Assembly (NCBI RefSeq): GCF_900111305.1
Contig: NZ_FOGS01000009.1
Span: 109,792 to 173,791, forward strand
DNA: 64,000 nt
Origin: Vreelandella subterranea
GTDB lineage: Bacteria; Pseudomonadota; Gammaproteobacteria; Pseudomonadales; Halomonadaceae
Direction of reading: 5' to 3'
In this document: in pieces, positions 16,611 through 25,592 of the stretch
How the letters are laid out: each line of letters opens with the position of its first letter
Numbering within the stretch: position 1 is the stretch's first letter
Position numbers and translations under genes: made by a program
Notes under the pieces: model-generated
Told to the model about the DNA's origin: nothing
The model's database searches: none
The model's input: only the letters and a program-made list of their open reading frames with translations

Positions 16611-17294
16611 ATGTCGACCCCGCTTCCCGAAGACTGGAATCAGTGGCTTGGCGATGAGTTTCAGGCCGACTACATGCAGTCACTGAAACGTTTTCTGGCC
16701 GATGAAAAAGCGGCCAAGAAAGTCATTTATCCCCATTCATCGCAATGGTTTCGTGCCTTCGAACTGACGCCGCTCAGTGACGTCAAGGTGGTGATTCTGG
16801 GGCAGGATCCTTATCACGGCCCCAATCAGGCGCACGGGCTATGCTTTTCCGTCCAGCCGGGAGTGCCGGTTCCACCGTCGCTGGTCAATATCTACAAGGA
16901 GTTGGCGAGCGATCTAGGCACGGAGCCCGTCAACCACGGGCACCTGGAAGCCTGGGCGAAGCAGGGCGTCTTGCTGCTCAATACCTCGCTGACGGTCGAG
17001 AAGGGCAACGCTGCCTCGCACCGGGGCAAAGGTTGGGAGTCCTTCACTGATAGCGCGATCAAGACGGTAAGTGCCCATGCGCAGCCCAGTGTCTTTCTGC
17101 TCTGGGGTAGCCACGCCCGGCAGAAAAAAGCCTTGATAGACACCCAGCGTCACCTGGTGTTGGAAGCGCCACATCCCTCGCCGTTGTCCGCCCACCGCGG
17201 CTTTTTTGGTACTCGCCATTTCTCCCGGGCCAACCAGTTTCTTGAAGCGCAGGGGCGCGCACCTGTTGATTGGCAATTACCCGCCACCCCTTAA
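16611..17294 (+). CDS. ung: Uracil-DNA glycosylase
   Basis: 227 residues, normal length. Family 1 UDG, excises uracil from DNA. The water-activating motif [14 protein letters not shown] is at about residues 63-76, and the DNA intercalation loop [13 protein letters not shown] at about 190-202. It follows gpt by 2 bp and is probably co-transcribed with the salvage genes. Confidence 0.97.
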   Translation: MSTPLPEDWNQWLGDEFQADYMQSLKRFLADEKAAKKVIYPHSSQWFRAFELTPLSDVKVVILGQDPYHGPNQAHGLCFSVQPGVPVPPSLVNIYKELASDLGTEPVNHGHLEAWAKQGVLLLNTSLTVEKGNAASHRGKGWESFTDSAIKTVSAHAQPSVFLLWGSHARQKKALIDTQRHLVLEAPHPSPLSAHRGFFGTRHFSRANQFLEAQGRAPVDWQLPATP

Positions 17295-17385
17295 CCTGGT
17301 GATGGCTTACGGGTAGAATACCGCCCGATTTTGCAAGTTTATGATCACCCGTGTTGCCCATAACCACCTGCTGTGAGGAAGTCCC

Positions 17386-18015
17386 ATGAGTGTCCACGCC
17401 ATTAATCATCCGCTTGTTCAGCATAAACTGGGACTGATGCGCGAAATGGATTTAAGTACCAAGAGCTTTCGTGAGTTGGCGGGGGAAGTGGCCAAGCTGT
17501 TGACGTATGAAGCAACGAAGGGACTTGAGCTCGAAGATCATACCATTGAGGGGTGGAATGGCGAGCCGATTGAGACACGACGCCTGAAAGGCAAGAAGGT
17601 AACGGTGGTGCCGATTCTGCGTGCCGGGCTTGGCATGCTGGAGGGGGTTACTGACCTGATCCCCAGCGCACGGGTGAGCGTTGTCGGGTTATACCGCGAT
17701 GAAGAAACGCTGGAGCCGGTACCCTACTTCGCCAAGTTCGCCAACGATATCGAAGAACGTATGGCCATCGTCATTGACCCCATGTTGGCCACCGGTGGCT
17801 CGATGGTCGCGACATTGGACATGCTGCGTGAGCGTGGCTGCGAGCATATGAAGGTGATCGTTTTGGTGGCAGCGCCCGAAGGCATCAGGCGAGTCCAGGA
17901 CGCCTACCCGGATATCGAAATTTATACAGCATCGGTGGATGAGCGACTGGACGATAACGGTTATATCGTTCCGGGTCTTGGCGATGCGGGTGACAAGATT
18001 TTCGGCACCCGATAA
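17386..18015 (+). CDS. upp: Uracil phosphoribosyltransferase
   Basis: 209 residues, 208 in E. coli. Makes UMP from uracil and PRPP. Motifs: [12 protein letters not shown] at the N-terminus, [14 protein letters not shown] loop [12 protein letters not shown] and the uracil-binding C-terminus [26 protein letters not shown] upstream. It is followed by a terminator and then uraA, the usual pair. Confidence 0.97.
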   Translation: MSVHAINHPLVQHKLGLMREMDLSTKSFRELAGEVAKLLTYEATKGLELEDHTIEGWNGEPIETRRLKGKKVTVVPILRAGLGMLEGVTDLIPSARVSVVGLYRDEETLEPVPYFAKFANDIEERMAIVIDPMLATGGSMVATLDMLRERGCEHMKVIVLVAAPEGIRRVQDAYPDIEIYTASVDERLDDNGYIVPGLGDAGDKIFGTR

Positions 18016-18031
18016 GAATTGATGATTCAGC

Positions 18032-18065
18032 GGCCCCTGGCGTTTTGCGTTAGGGGCCTTTTTTT
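18032..18065 (+). terminator. Terminator/attenuator between upp and uraA
   Basis: Stem GGCCCCT / AGGGGCC (arms 18032-18038 and 18052-18058, read as GGCCCCT and AGGGGCC) followed by seven T. Being between upp and uraA it may reduce read-through into the permease gene. Confidence 0.85.
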
Positions 18066-18104
18066 GCCCAGCACTACCCCAAAGACCTGTGAGGAGTTTG
18101 CATA

Positions 18105-19352
18105 ATGAATGATACGCCTAGCCAGTCTGCATCCTGGCCTCGCGTGTTGCTGACCGGGGCGCAAATGCTATTCGTGGCGTTTGGTGCTCTGGTTCTGGTG
18201 CCGCTATTGACCGGGCTTGATCCAAGCGTTGCATTGTTTACCGCCGGGATAGGCACACTGCTGTTTCATACGGTGACCCGCGTGACGGTGCCGGTCTTCC
18301 TGGCCTCTTCGTTTGCCTTTATCGCGCCGATTCAGGGCTCGATTGCCAGCTTCGGGGTGTCAGCAACGCTTGGTGGCTTGATGGCGGCTGGCCTGGTCTA
18401 CGTGGCGATCTCGGCGGCGGTGCGCGTCAAGGGTACCGGCTGGCTTCATCGACTGTTGCCACCGGTGGTGGTCGGCCCGGTGATCATGGTCATTGGCCTT
18501 GCCCTGGCGCCGGTGGCGGTGGATATGGCGACGGGTGAAACCAGTGACCACATCGGGTACGGCGCGGCGCTTTTCCTGTCAATGGCAAGCTTGCTGGTAA
18601 CCCTGATATTGGCCGTGTTTGGCCGGGGTTTGCTGCGGTTGATTCCCATCATGGGCGGTATTGTCGTGGGTTATTGCCTGGCGTTGCTGATGGGGCTGGT
18701 CGACTTCACACCGGTGCATGATGCTGGCTGGCTGGCGATACCCGCGTTTACCGCCCCGAGTTTTCACTGGGCGGCGATTCTGTTTATGATTCCTGTCGCC
18801 ATTGCCCCGGCGGTGGAGCATATTGGTGATATGGTGGCCATCGGTTCGGTGACCCGGCGTAACTACCTGGAGAAGCCGGGGCTGCACAGAACCTTGCTGG
18901 GCGATGGTCTGGCGACGACAGCGGCTGCATTATTCGGCGGCCCGCCTAACACCACCTATTCAGAGGTGACCGGGGCCGTTACGCTGACCCGGGCGTTCAA
19001 TCCTCACTATATGGTGGTGGCCGCGGTGCTGGCCATATCGCTGGCGTTTATCGCCAAGCTGGGGGCGCTGCTGCAAACCATCCCCGGCCCTGTCATGGGG
19101 GGAATCATGACCCTGCTGTTTGGCTCCATTGCGGTCGTGGGCATGAACACGCTGGTCAGGGCAGGGCATTCGTTGACCGCGCCACGCAATCTGGTCGTTG
19201 TGTCGTTGATCCTTGTCTTTGGTATCGGCGGCATGCAGGTGGGCAATGGTCAGTTTACGCTGCAAGGCGTGAGCCTGGCGGCGCTTGTGGGTATCGTGTT
19301 GAACTGGGCGTTGCCGGACGAGCCAGCAGATGAAGCTGATCACACCCATTAA
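18105..19352 (+). CDS. uraA: Uracil permease (NCS2 family)
   Basis: 415 residues. Polytopic uracil:proton symporter. The NCS2 UraA signature GGPPNTTYSEVTGAV is at about residues 278-292, and the substrate-site region IAPAVEHIGDMVAIG precedes it. N-terminal GAQMLFVAFGALVLVPLL is typical. It follows upp, and both serve uracil salvage. SD GAGGAG. Confidence 0.94.
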   Translation: MNDTPSQSASWPRVLLTGAQMLFVAFGALVLVPLLTGLDPSVALFTAGIGTLLFHTVTRVTVPVFLASSFAFIAPIQGSIASFGVSATLGGLMAAGLVYVAISAAVRVKGTGWLHRLLPPVVVGPVIMVIGLALAPVAVDMATGETSDHIGYGAALFLSMASLLVTLILAVFGRGLLRLIPIMGGIVVGYCLALLMGLVDFTPVHDAGWLAIPAFTAPSFHWAAILFMIPVAIAPAVEHIGDMVAIGSVTRRNYLEKPGLHRTLLGDGLATTAAALFGGPPNTTYSEVTGAVTLTRAFNPHYMVVAAVLAISLAFIAKLGALLQTIPGPVMGGIMTLLFGSIAVVGMNTLVRAGHSLTAPRNLVVVSLILVFGIGGMQVGNGQFTLQGVSLAALVGIVLNWALPDEPADEADHTH

Positions 19353-19379
19353 CCTTTTTTCATTGGGAGCCAAGCGCTT

Positions 19380-19943
19380 ATGCCGTTAGATCCATCGCTA
19401 CCCTTTCCCGTGCTGGGAATTGCGGCCTGGAGCGGGACGGGGAAGACGACGCTGCTGGAGCAGTTGTTACCTCGGCTGCGGGCAGAGGGTATCCAGGTGG
19501 CGGTGATCAAGCACGCCCATCATCGGTTTGATATCGATCAGCCGGGAAAAGATAGCTATAAGCTACGTAGTGCAGGCGCAGCCCCCATGCTGATTGCATC
19601 GCGCCAACGCCTGGCGCTGATGCAGGAAACGCCAGACGGCGAAGAGCCGGACCTGAATCAGTTGCTGGCAATGGTAGCCGTGCATAAGCCTGACCTGGTG
19701 CTGGTTGAAGGCTTCAAGGCCTGGCCCCTGGCCAAGCTGGTGCTTTATCGTGAGGGGATCGGCGATGCGGAAATTCTGCATAGCCAGGGTGTCGAAGCCG
19801 TCGCGCTTCAGGGGGAGCCTCCCGTCGCGCTGCCGACCGCAACGACGCAACTGGCACTTGATGATATCGACGCGATTACACGCTGGATAATCGGTTGGAT
19901 GGCGGGCCAACGGCTCGATGATGTTTCACGCACTGATAGGTGA
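19380..19943 (+). CDS. mobB: Molybdopterin-guanine dinucleotide biosynthesis protein MobB
   Basis: 187 residues. P-loop GTPase that assists MobA in attaching GMP to molybdopterin. Walker A AWSGTGKTTLLEQL lies at residues 16-29; HAHHRFDIDQPGKDSY and LVLVEGFK are family motifs. It opens the molybdopterin block and ends 4 bp before the moaC-moaD fusion. MobA and MoaA are not in the window. Confidence 0.93.
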   Translation: MPLDPSLPFPVLGIAAWSGTGKTTLLEQLLPRLRAEGIQVAVIKHAHHRFDIDQPGKDSYKLRSAGAAPMLIASRQRLALMQETPDGEEPDLNQLLAMVAVHKPDLVLVEGFKAWPLAKLVLYREGIGDAEILHSQGVEAVALQGEPPVALPTATTQLALDDIDAITRWIIGWMAGQRLDDVSRTDR

Positions 19944-19947
19944 CTCC

Positions 19948-20754
19948 ATGCAGTTAACGCATCTCAATAGCCGCGGCGAAGCCCGCATGGTGGATGTTGC
20001 AGATAAACAGGAAACGCGCCGGGAAGCGGTGGCTTCCGGGCGTATTGTGATGCAACCCGCTACCCTGAAGCAGTTGAGCGAGGGGGCTTTACCCAAGGGT
20101 GATGTGTTGGCCACCGCCCGTATCGCGGGCATCCAGGCGGCAAAGCGCACCCATGAATTGATCCCGCTGTGCCACTCGCTGGCACTTTCCAAAGTGGCCA
20201 TAGAATTTGATGTCGACCCCGATGAAAGCTGTGTCCATGTGACCGCGAACTGCCGCCTGAATGGCCGCACGGGGGTCGAAATGGAAGCCTTGACGGCTGT
20301 CTCCGTGGCCTGTCTAACGCTTTACGATATGTGCAAGGCGGTCGACAAAACCATGCGTATCGACGCGGTACAGCTGGACAGCAAGCGCGGCGGTCAGCGG
20401 GGCGAGTACCAGCGCGAAATGGCACCTGAACCGGCGACGCCGATCGTGACAGGCCAGGGGGCGGCGGGCGAAGTGAGCCTGGGAGGGCGCTGTCATTCGC
20501 CCTGCGTGCTGGTCAAGTTTCTTGCCGAGCTGCGCGAGCAGCTGGGTGAAAACGAGCGGGTGGTGACTTTCGATCAACTCGAAAGTCGCGATATCGCGGG
20601 CCTCAAGGTAGCGCTGGCGGCTCAGGACGAACGTTTTCAGCTGTTGCAGGACCAGCGTACGCTATGCGCCATCAACCAGGTCATGGCCAATGATGACGCG
20701 CGAATTACCGACGATGACGAGGTTGCTTTCTTTCCGCCGGTCACCGGGGGCTAG
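19948..20754 (+). CDS. moaC: MoaC-MoaD fusion: cyclic pyranopterin monophosphate synthase / molybdopterin synthase small subunit
   Basis: 268 residues from the ATG at 19948 (AGGTGA upstream). Residues 1-160 are MoaC: MVDVADKQETRREAVASG, LIPLCHSLALSKV (active-site His), GRTGVEMEALTAVSVA and YDMCKAVDK. A ~25-residue linker follows, and residues ~186-268 are a complete MoaD: LVKFLAELREQLG, then DDEVAFFPPVTGG with the terminal Gly-Gly that is adenylated and thiocarboxylated. No stop codon or plausible start separates them; a GTG at 20506 is in frame but its nearest purine-rich stretch is ~18 nt away. The two activities normally sit on separate proteins. Confidence 0.92.
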   Translation: MQLTHLNSRGEARMVDVADKQETRREAVASGRIVMQPATLKQLSEGALPKGDVLATARIAGIQAAKRTHELIPLCHSLALSKVAIEFDVDPDESCVHVTANCRLNGRTGVEMEALTAVSVACLTLYDMCKAVDKTMRIDAVQLDSKRGGQRGEYQREMAPEPATPIVTGQGAAGEVSLGGRCHSPCVLVKFLAELREQLGENERVVTFDQLESRDIAGLKVALAAQDERFQLLQDQRTLCAINQVMANDDARITDDDEVAFFPPVTGG

Positions 20755-20756
20755 AC

Positions 20757-21209
20757 ATGGACATTACCATTCGCGTTCAAGAGGCACCTTTCGACATGGC
20801 CTATGGCTATGAGGCCAGTATTGCGGGCCGCACGGATATTGGCGGTGTCGTTAGCTTTACCGGCCTGGTGCGTGATTTCAACGAAACGCCCGATGTCACT
20901 GGGTTAACCCTTGAACATTATCCAGGCATGACCGAGTCAACCTTGCAGCGTATTGCGGAAGAGGCGGGGGAGCGCTGGACGCTAAGCGCCGTCACGATTA
21001 TTCATCGTGTCGGCCACATGCGTCCCGGCGATGCCATCGTCAGAGTGGTGGTGGCGAGTGCCCATCGTCGCGAAGCCTTCGAAGCCTGCGATTTCATCAT
21101 GGACTGGCTCAAGACCCGGGCACCGTTCTGGAAGAAAGAGCATGGTCGCCACGGGGATTACTGGGTCAAGGAACGCCATTCGGATATCGAGGATGCCGCC
21201 CGCTGGTAA
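20757..21209 (+). CDS. moaE: Molybdopterin synthase catalytic (large) subunit
   Basis: 150 residues, as E. coli MoaE. It inserts the two dithiolene sulfurs into cPMP using MoaD thiocarboxylate. Motifs: GGVVSFTGLVRD, LEHYPGMTE, VTIIHRVGHMRPGD and APFWKKEH (catalytic Lys region). It starts 2 bp after the fusion gene's stop and closes the block, running convergently into the RNase J-like gene. Confidence 0.96.
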   Translation: MDITIRVQEAPFDMAYGYEASIAGRTDIGGVVSFTGLVRDFNETPDVTGLTLEHYPGMTESTLQRIAEEAGERWTLSAVTIIHRVGHMRPGDAIVRVVVASAHRREAFEACDFIMDWLKTRAPFWKKEHGRHGDYWVKERHSDIEDAARW

Positions 21210-21237
21210 CCCTCTGGCATTGGCGGGCGTGGGGAGG

Positions 21238-22917
21238 CTATTCGTCAGCCATCGTCGCTGGCAGCTCGCTGGCCATGATCTGCAGATGAACTTCAGGTAA
21301 ATGCTGTAGCCGTTCTGCCAGCCAGGCAATCAGGCGGGGCTGGAGGCCCAGCCGCAGGTCCGCCAGGGTATCTGCATGGAGTTCGGCAAGCTGATCATCC
21401 AGCCATTCACTGAAGCTGTCTTCGTCGAAAGAACTGGCACTGGTATTATCCAGCATCAACCGCCCGACGCGCGTCCATCCGGTCTGGGTGGCCGTCACCG
21501 GTAGCGCCAGATAGAGGCTGCCCCGTCGAGGGAGGGTGCTGTTTTCACTCTCCAGTCCAGGGTGGGGCACCACGCTGTTCTGACTGACGATGCACGGCGG
21601 TTGCGGGTAGTGCTGCTCGTGATGCAGCCCTTGCTGATCGAAGCGGATCAAGTCGCCATTGACCGGTGCCAAGGGCGCTTGAATGCCCAGCGACGCCGCC
21701 AGCTGCTGGTGGGCCTGTTGATGAAGGCTCTCACCATGAACCGGCAACAGGTGGCTTGGCGTCAGCCATTCATAAAAGCGGGTGATTTCGTCCTGTGCCG
21801 GATGCCCGGTCGCGTGAAGCTGCGGGTGACTGAACTCATCGAATAGCTTGACGCCCAACTGCTGTAGGCGCTTTTTCAACTGTTCGATGGGTCGCTCGTT
21901 ACCCGGAATGGCCTTTGCGGAAAAAATCACGTTGTCACCGGGCTGTAAGTCCACGTGAGGATGGCGCCCCTGGGCAAGTCGCTGCAGGGCGGCGCGCGGC
22001 TCGCCTTGGCTGCCGGTGGCAATGACCACGACTTCATCCGGCGGCAAATACCCCAGATCATGAGCGGGCACCACGGCGGGAAAATCGTCCAGATAGCCGA
22101 GGCCGCGTGCGACACCCACCATGCGCTCCATTGAGCGCCCCATCAGGCTGATGCGCCGTCCACACTGGTAAGCTGCGCGGCCAATCGCCAACACGCGTGC
22201 CAGATTACTGGCGAAGCAGGAAACAATGACGCGCCCTTCGCAGCCAGCGAGTGTTTCAACAAGCGCTCTTGCGACATCGCCTTCGCTGCCCGAGTGGCCG
22301 GGGATAGGGGCGTTGGTGGAATCACCCACGACCAGGTCAACCGGCGCCAATGCCTTGAACTGCGCCTGATTGATCGGCGCGCCGATAATCGGTTCAGGAT
22401 CAAGCTTCCAGTCCCCGCTATGCAATACCCGGTAGCGGCCTGCCATGACCATCAGCGAGCAGCTCTCGGGTATCGAGTGCGGAACCGCCAGGTAGCGCAG
22501 GGTGAAGGGGCCGCTTTCCAATGCCTCACCGGGTTCGACCACGTGAATGGCGGCGCTGCTTAGTTGGTGTTCGGCAAACTTAAGACGCAGCAGGCCGGCC
22601 GCCAGCGGCGTCGCATAGATGGGGCACTGCCAGTGGGGCCAGAGCCAGGCGACCGCTCCAATGTGGTCTTCATGGCCGTGGGTGATGTAGAGCGCTTGCG
22701 GTGCAATGCCAAGGGCTTTGGGGGTTTCCAGGTTGGGCACCTGCAACGGCGCATTGGGTAAGTCCTGGCGGATCATCATGCCGCAATCCACGGCGACCCA
22801 GTGGTCTTCGTATCCATAAAGCGTCAGGTTCATGCCAATTTCCCCGCAGCCGCCTAACGGCAGGAGGCGTAAGGGAGGGCGACGACGGGGACGAATATGA
22901 ACGCGCGGTGGATGCAT
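21238..22917 (-). CDS. RNase J-like metallo-beta-lactamase ribonuclease
   Basis: 559 residues. Beta-CASP metallo-beta-lactamase with the RNase J order of motifs: LGGCGEIGMN near the N-terminus, the zinc motif THGHEDHIGA, HSIPES, SGDWKLDP, the beta-CASP motifs DSTNAPIPGHSGSE and ATGSQGEPRAAL, and HATGHPAQDEI. RNase J is a 5'-3' exonuclease and endonuclease of RNA, standard in Firmicutes and patchy in gammaproteobacteria. The arginine-rich N-terminus (residues 4-14) is unusual. It is a single gene convergent with moaE and divergent from purU. It could act on other RNA or on DNA; the exact substrate is not given by sequence. Confidence 0.85.
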   Translation of the reverse strand: MHPPRVHIRPRRRPPLRLLPLGGCGEIGMNLTLYGYEDHWVAVDCGMMIRQDLPNAPLQVPNLETPKALGIAPQALYITHGHEDHIGAVAWLWPHWQCPIYATPLAAGLLRLKFAEHQLSSAAIHVVEPGEALESGPFTLRYLAVPHSIPESCSLMVMAGRYRVLHSGDWKLDPEPIIGAPINQAQFKALAPVDLVVGDSTNAPIPGHSGSEGDVARALVETLAGCEGRVIVSCFASNLARVLAIGRAAYQCGRRISLMGRSMERMVGVARGLGYLDDFPAVVPAHDLGYLPPDEVVVIATGSQGEPRAALQRLAQGRHPHVDLQPGDNVIFSAKAIPGNERPIEQLKKRLQQLGVKLFDEFSHPQLHATGHPAQDEITRFYEWLTPSHLLPVHGESLHQQAHQQLAASLGIQAPLAPVNGDLIRFDQQGLHHEQHYPQPPCIVSQNSVVPHPGLESENSTLPRRGSLYLALPVTATQTGWTRVGRLMLDNTSASSFDEDSFSEWLDDQLAELHADTLADLRLGLQPRLIAWLAERLQHLPEVHLQIMASELPATMADE

Positions 22918-23100
22918 CAGAGTAATAAAGCCTAGAAAGTAATTGGTTAACTATACGGGATGGGGCGGGCGGCTAACAATCACTGCCGTTGCGGGCGGTG
23001 ATTGCGGGCGCTGCATTCTGTACACTAGACGTTTGTTTAATGCCAATGGACGGCCTGATCATCGCCGCCCGGCAACTGTGAACGGCAACTTTGAAGAGTA

Positions 23101-23961
23101 ATGACTATGTCGCATTTTTATCGTCTGGTGGTGTCCTGCCCGGACCAGGTGGGGATCGTCGCGAAGGTTTCGAGTTTTATCGCGGATCAGGGCGGGTCGA
23201 TCACCGAGGCCAGCCAGCATTCCGATCTGGAAACCGGGCGTTTTTTCATGCGCTACGAAATATTGGCGGATTCGCTGGGTATGTCGGCAGAGGCGTTACG
23301 TTCAGCCTTCGAGCCGGTGGCGGAGCGGTTCGACATGCAGTGGGCACTGGTCGACACCCGGAAACGGCAGCGTGTTGTTCTGATGGTCTCACGAGAATCC
23401 CACTGCCTGGTCGATCTGCTTTACCGCTGGCAGGTGGGGGAGCTGGACTGCGATATCGTGGGCGTTATTTCCAACCATGATGACATGCGTTCGTTAACCG
23501 AGTGGTACGGAATTCCGTATCACCATGTGCCGGTGGATCCGGCGGACAAGACAACGGCCTTTGAGCAGGTGCAGGCGCATATTGACGATGCCCGGGCCGA
23601 TAGCATCGTGCTGGCGCGCTACATGCAGATCCTCCCGCCAGCGTTGTGTGAACGCTATGCGGGGCAGGTAATCAATATCCACCACAGCTTTCTGCCGTCT
23701 TTTGCTGGCGCCAAGCCTTACCACCAGGCTTATCAGCGTGGCGTCAAGCTGATAGGTGCCACCTGCCATTATGTGACGCAGGAACTGGATGCAGGGCCCA
23801 TCATCGAGCAGGACATCCACCGGGTCAGTCACTGTCACACGCCGACCGATCTGGTACGTTTTGGCCGTGATGTGGAAAAAGCCGTTCTCGCTCGCGGCCT
23901 TCGCTGGCACCTGGAAGACCGCGTGCTGGTGCACGGCAATAAAACCATCGTGTTCAGCTAG
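23101..23961 (+). CDS. purU: Formyltetrahydrofolate deformylase
   Basis: 286 residues, E. coli 280. Hydrolyses 10-formyl-THF to formate and THF, balancing one-carbon pools. An N-terminal ACT domain (about residues 5-85, [17 protein letters not shown]) is followed by a formyltransferase domain with [11 protein letters not shown] (catalytic Asn/His) and [13 protein letters not shown] (catalytic Asp). Start at 23101 with GAAGAG; a second ATG two codons later is an alternative. Its last 4 bp overlap the end of lexA on the other strand. Confidence 0.95.
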   Translation: MTMSHFYRLVVSCPDQVGIVAKVSSFIADQGGSITEASQHSDLETGRFFMRYEILADSLGMSAEALRSAFEPVAERFDMQWALVDTRKRQRVVLMVSRESHCLVDLLYRWQVGELDCDIVGVISNHDDMRSLTEWYGIPYHHVPVDPADKTTAFEQVQAHIDDARADSIVLARYMQILPPALCERYAGQVINIHHSFLPSFAGAKPYHQAYQRGVKLIGATCHYVTQELDAGPIIEQDIHRVSHCHTPTDLVRFGRDVEKAVLARGLRWHLEDRVLVHGNKTIVFS

Positions 23962-24617
23962 CCGAGCGACTGGCCATTGCCCCCGCGGATGACGCCGACC
24001 CCAACCCCTTCAATATCGAGCGGTTGGGTACGTAAATCGATATTGATCGGATCGAAATCGGGGTTTTCCGCAATGAGCGTGACCTGGTGGCCCTCGCGTT
24101 TGAAACGCTTGACGGTTACCTCGTCTTCCAGGCGGGCGACAACAATCTGGCCATCGCGGACGCGCTGGGTACGATGCACGGCAAGCAGGTCGCCTTCGAG
24201 AATGCCAACGTTCTGCATCGACAGCCCGCGTACGCGCAGCAGGTAATCGGCCCTGGGCGTGAAGTAGTCGGCGGGCAGGGGGCAGTAGCGATCGATGTGC
24301 TCAGCGGCCAGAATGGGGCTCCCCGCTGCGACTTCGCCAATAATTGGTAGGCCGCTGGCAGCGTCTGAGGCTGGCAGAGCGTCTGGCGTTTCCTGGGGCT
24401 CCTGGTTGGGCAGGCGTATGCCACGAGACGTATTGCGAATAATGCGGATGACACCTTTGCGCTCGAGGGCGCGCAAATGCTCTTCTGCCGCATTGGGTGA
24501 GCGGAACCCCAGCGCCTTGGCTATTTCAGCCCGAGTGGGCGGATAGCCGAGCTCACCCATGGTCTTGACAATAAAGTCGAACACATTTTGTTGGCGAACG
24601 GTTAATGGCCGCGACAT
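23958..24617 (-). CDS. lexA: LexA repressor
   Basis: 219 residues. SOS repressor. N-terminal winged helix (residues 1-65, [24 protein letters not shown]) and C-terminal S24 peptidase domain. The self-cleavage site is A98-G99 (EVAAGS), the catalytic Ser is S133 (RGLSMQN) and the Lys K170 (VTVKRF). About 15 residues longer than E. coli LexA, through a linker at 70-90. It is divergent from psrA, as in Pseudomonas. Autoregulation is likely through a degenerate box upstream. Confidence 0.97.
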   Translation of the reverse strand: MSRPLTVRQQNVFDFIVKTMGELGYPPTRAEIAKALGFRSPNAAEEHLRALERKGVIRIIRNTSRGIRLPNQEPQETPDALPASDAASGLPIIGEVAAGSPILAAEHIDRYCPLPADYFTPRADYLLRVRGLSMQNVGILEGDLLAVHRTQRVRDGQIVVARLEDEVTVKRFKREGHQVTLIAENPDFDPINIDLRTQPLDIEGVGVGVIRGGNGQSLG

Positions 24618-24701
24618 ACCAGCCTCCAGATTGAATAAGTGAGCAAGACTGCGTTTCTGTTGACCTATCCGACGTGGTTAACAGTGCGTAATTAACAGTA
24701 T

Positions 24702-24717
24702 GTGGTTAAGTATACAG
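24702..24717. promoter_or_regulatory. Possible LexA (SOS) box upstream of lexA
   Basis: GTGGTTAAGTATACAG: one mismatch from CTG-N10-CAG, with an intact TATACAG right half. 85 bp upstream of the lexA start. A further half site, CTGT, lies at 24727. Weak; by comparison with the gammaproteobacterial consensus only. Confidence 0.35.
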
Positions 24718-24862
24718 CATGTTCTCCTGTCCAGTATATCTTTGAGGTAAGTCAGCTAACAAATTGATGTATATAGGGATGCGAGGTCACGATGGGGACG
24801 GGGCAGGTGCTCAGGTAAACGTTGAGAGGTAACAACCGATAACGTAGTATCCTTGTTTGTTT

Positions 24863-24876
24863 AAAACATCCGTTTT
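24863..24876. promoter_or_regulatory. Possible PsrA operator upstream of psrA
   Basis: AAAAC ATCC GTTTT, an inverted repeat with 4-base centre, resembling the (G/C)AAAC-N(2-4)-GTTT(G/C) motif described for Pseudomonas PsrA. It is 39 bp before the psrA start, a good place for autoregulation. Confidence 0.45.
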
Positions 24877-24914
24877 TTATGGCCCGCTTTTTGGCCCGTT
24901 TTATGGAGAGCAGC

Positions 24915-25592
24915 ATGGCTCAATCGGATACGGTGACGCGCATTCTGGATACCGCTGAAGTGCTTTTTGCCGAGCGCGGCTTTGCCGAAACCTCTTTACG
25001 CAACATTACCAGCAAGGCACGGGTCAATCTTGCCGCGGTGAACTATCACTTTGGATCCAAGAAAGCACTCATCCAGGCGGTGTTTGCGCGCTATCTGGAT
25101 CCGTTTTCCCAACGCTTTCATAGCGCCCTGGATGAGCTTGAAGCCCGCTACGCGGGTCGTGACATCCCCCTTGAAGTGCTCCTCGAAACCATGGCGACAA
25201 CCGTGCTGACGGTGCCTGCCGAACGCAATAGCCTCAAAGTCTTCATGCGTTTGCTGGGGCTTGCATACAGCCAGGCACAGGGTCATTTGCGCCGTTATAT
25301 CCAGCAGCAATACGGCGATGTGTTCAGCCGTTTCACCGAGTTGGTTCGCCGTGCGACACCGGAACTGCCGGACGCCGAGCGCTTCTGGCGGCTACACTTC
25401 ATGCTGGGTACCGTTATCTTTACGCTTTCAGGGCTGGATGCGCTGCGCGATATTGCCGAAAAGGATTACCACCAGCATGTGTCGGTCCGCGATCTGGTTC
25501 GCCGCCTGCGGCCGGTAGTGGTGGCGGCGATGAACGCGCCGTTACCTGATGAGAAAGGCATTGAGCACCATGCAGACACCGTCGCTCATTGA
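24915..25592 (+). CDS. psrA: TetR-family regulator PsrA
   Basis: 225 residues from the ATG at 24915 (GGAGAG upstream; an ATG 12 codons earlier lacks one). TetR HTH at residues 8-55 with RGFAETSLRNITSKARVNLAAVNYHFGSKKAL, nearly the PsrA sequence of Pseudomonas. PsrA there senses long-chain fatty acids, activates rpoS and represses beta-oxidation genes. The lexA-psrA-nagZ order is also shared. Its 3' end overlaps the transpeptidase gene by 23 bp. Confidence 0.9.
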   Translation: MAQSDTVTRILDTAEVLFAERGFAETSLRNITSKARVNLAAVNYHFGSKKALIQAVFARYLDPFSQRFHSALDELEARYAGRDIPLEVLLETMATTVLTVPAERNSLKVFMRLLGLAYSQAQGHLRRYIQQQYGDVFSRFTELVRRATPELPDAERFWRLHFMLGTVIFTLSGLDALRDIAEKDYHQHVSVRDLVRRLRPVVVAAMNAPLPDEKGIEHHADTVAH

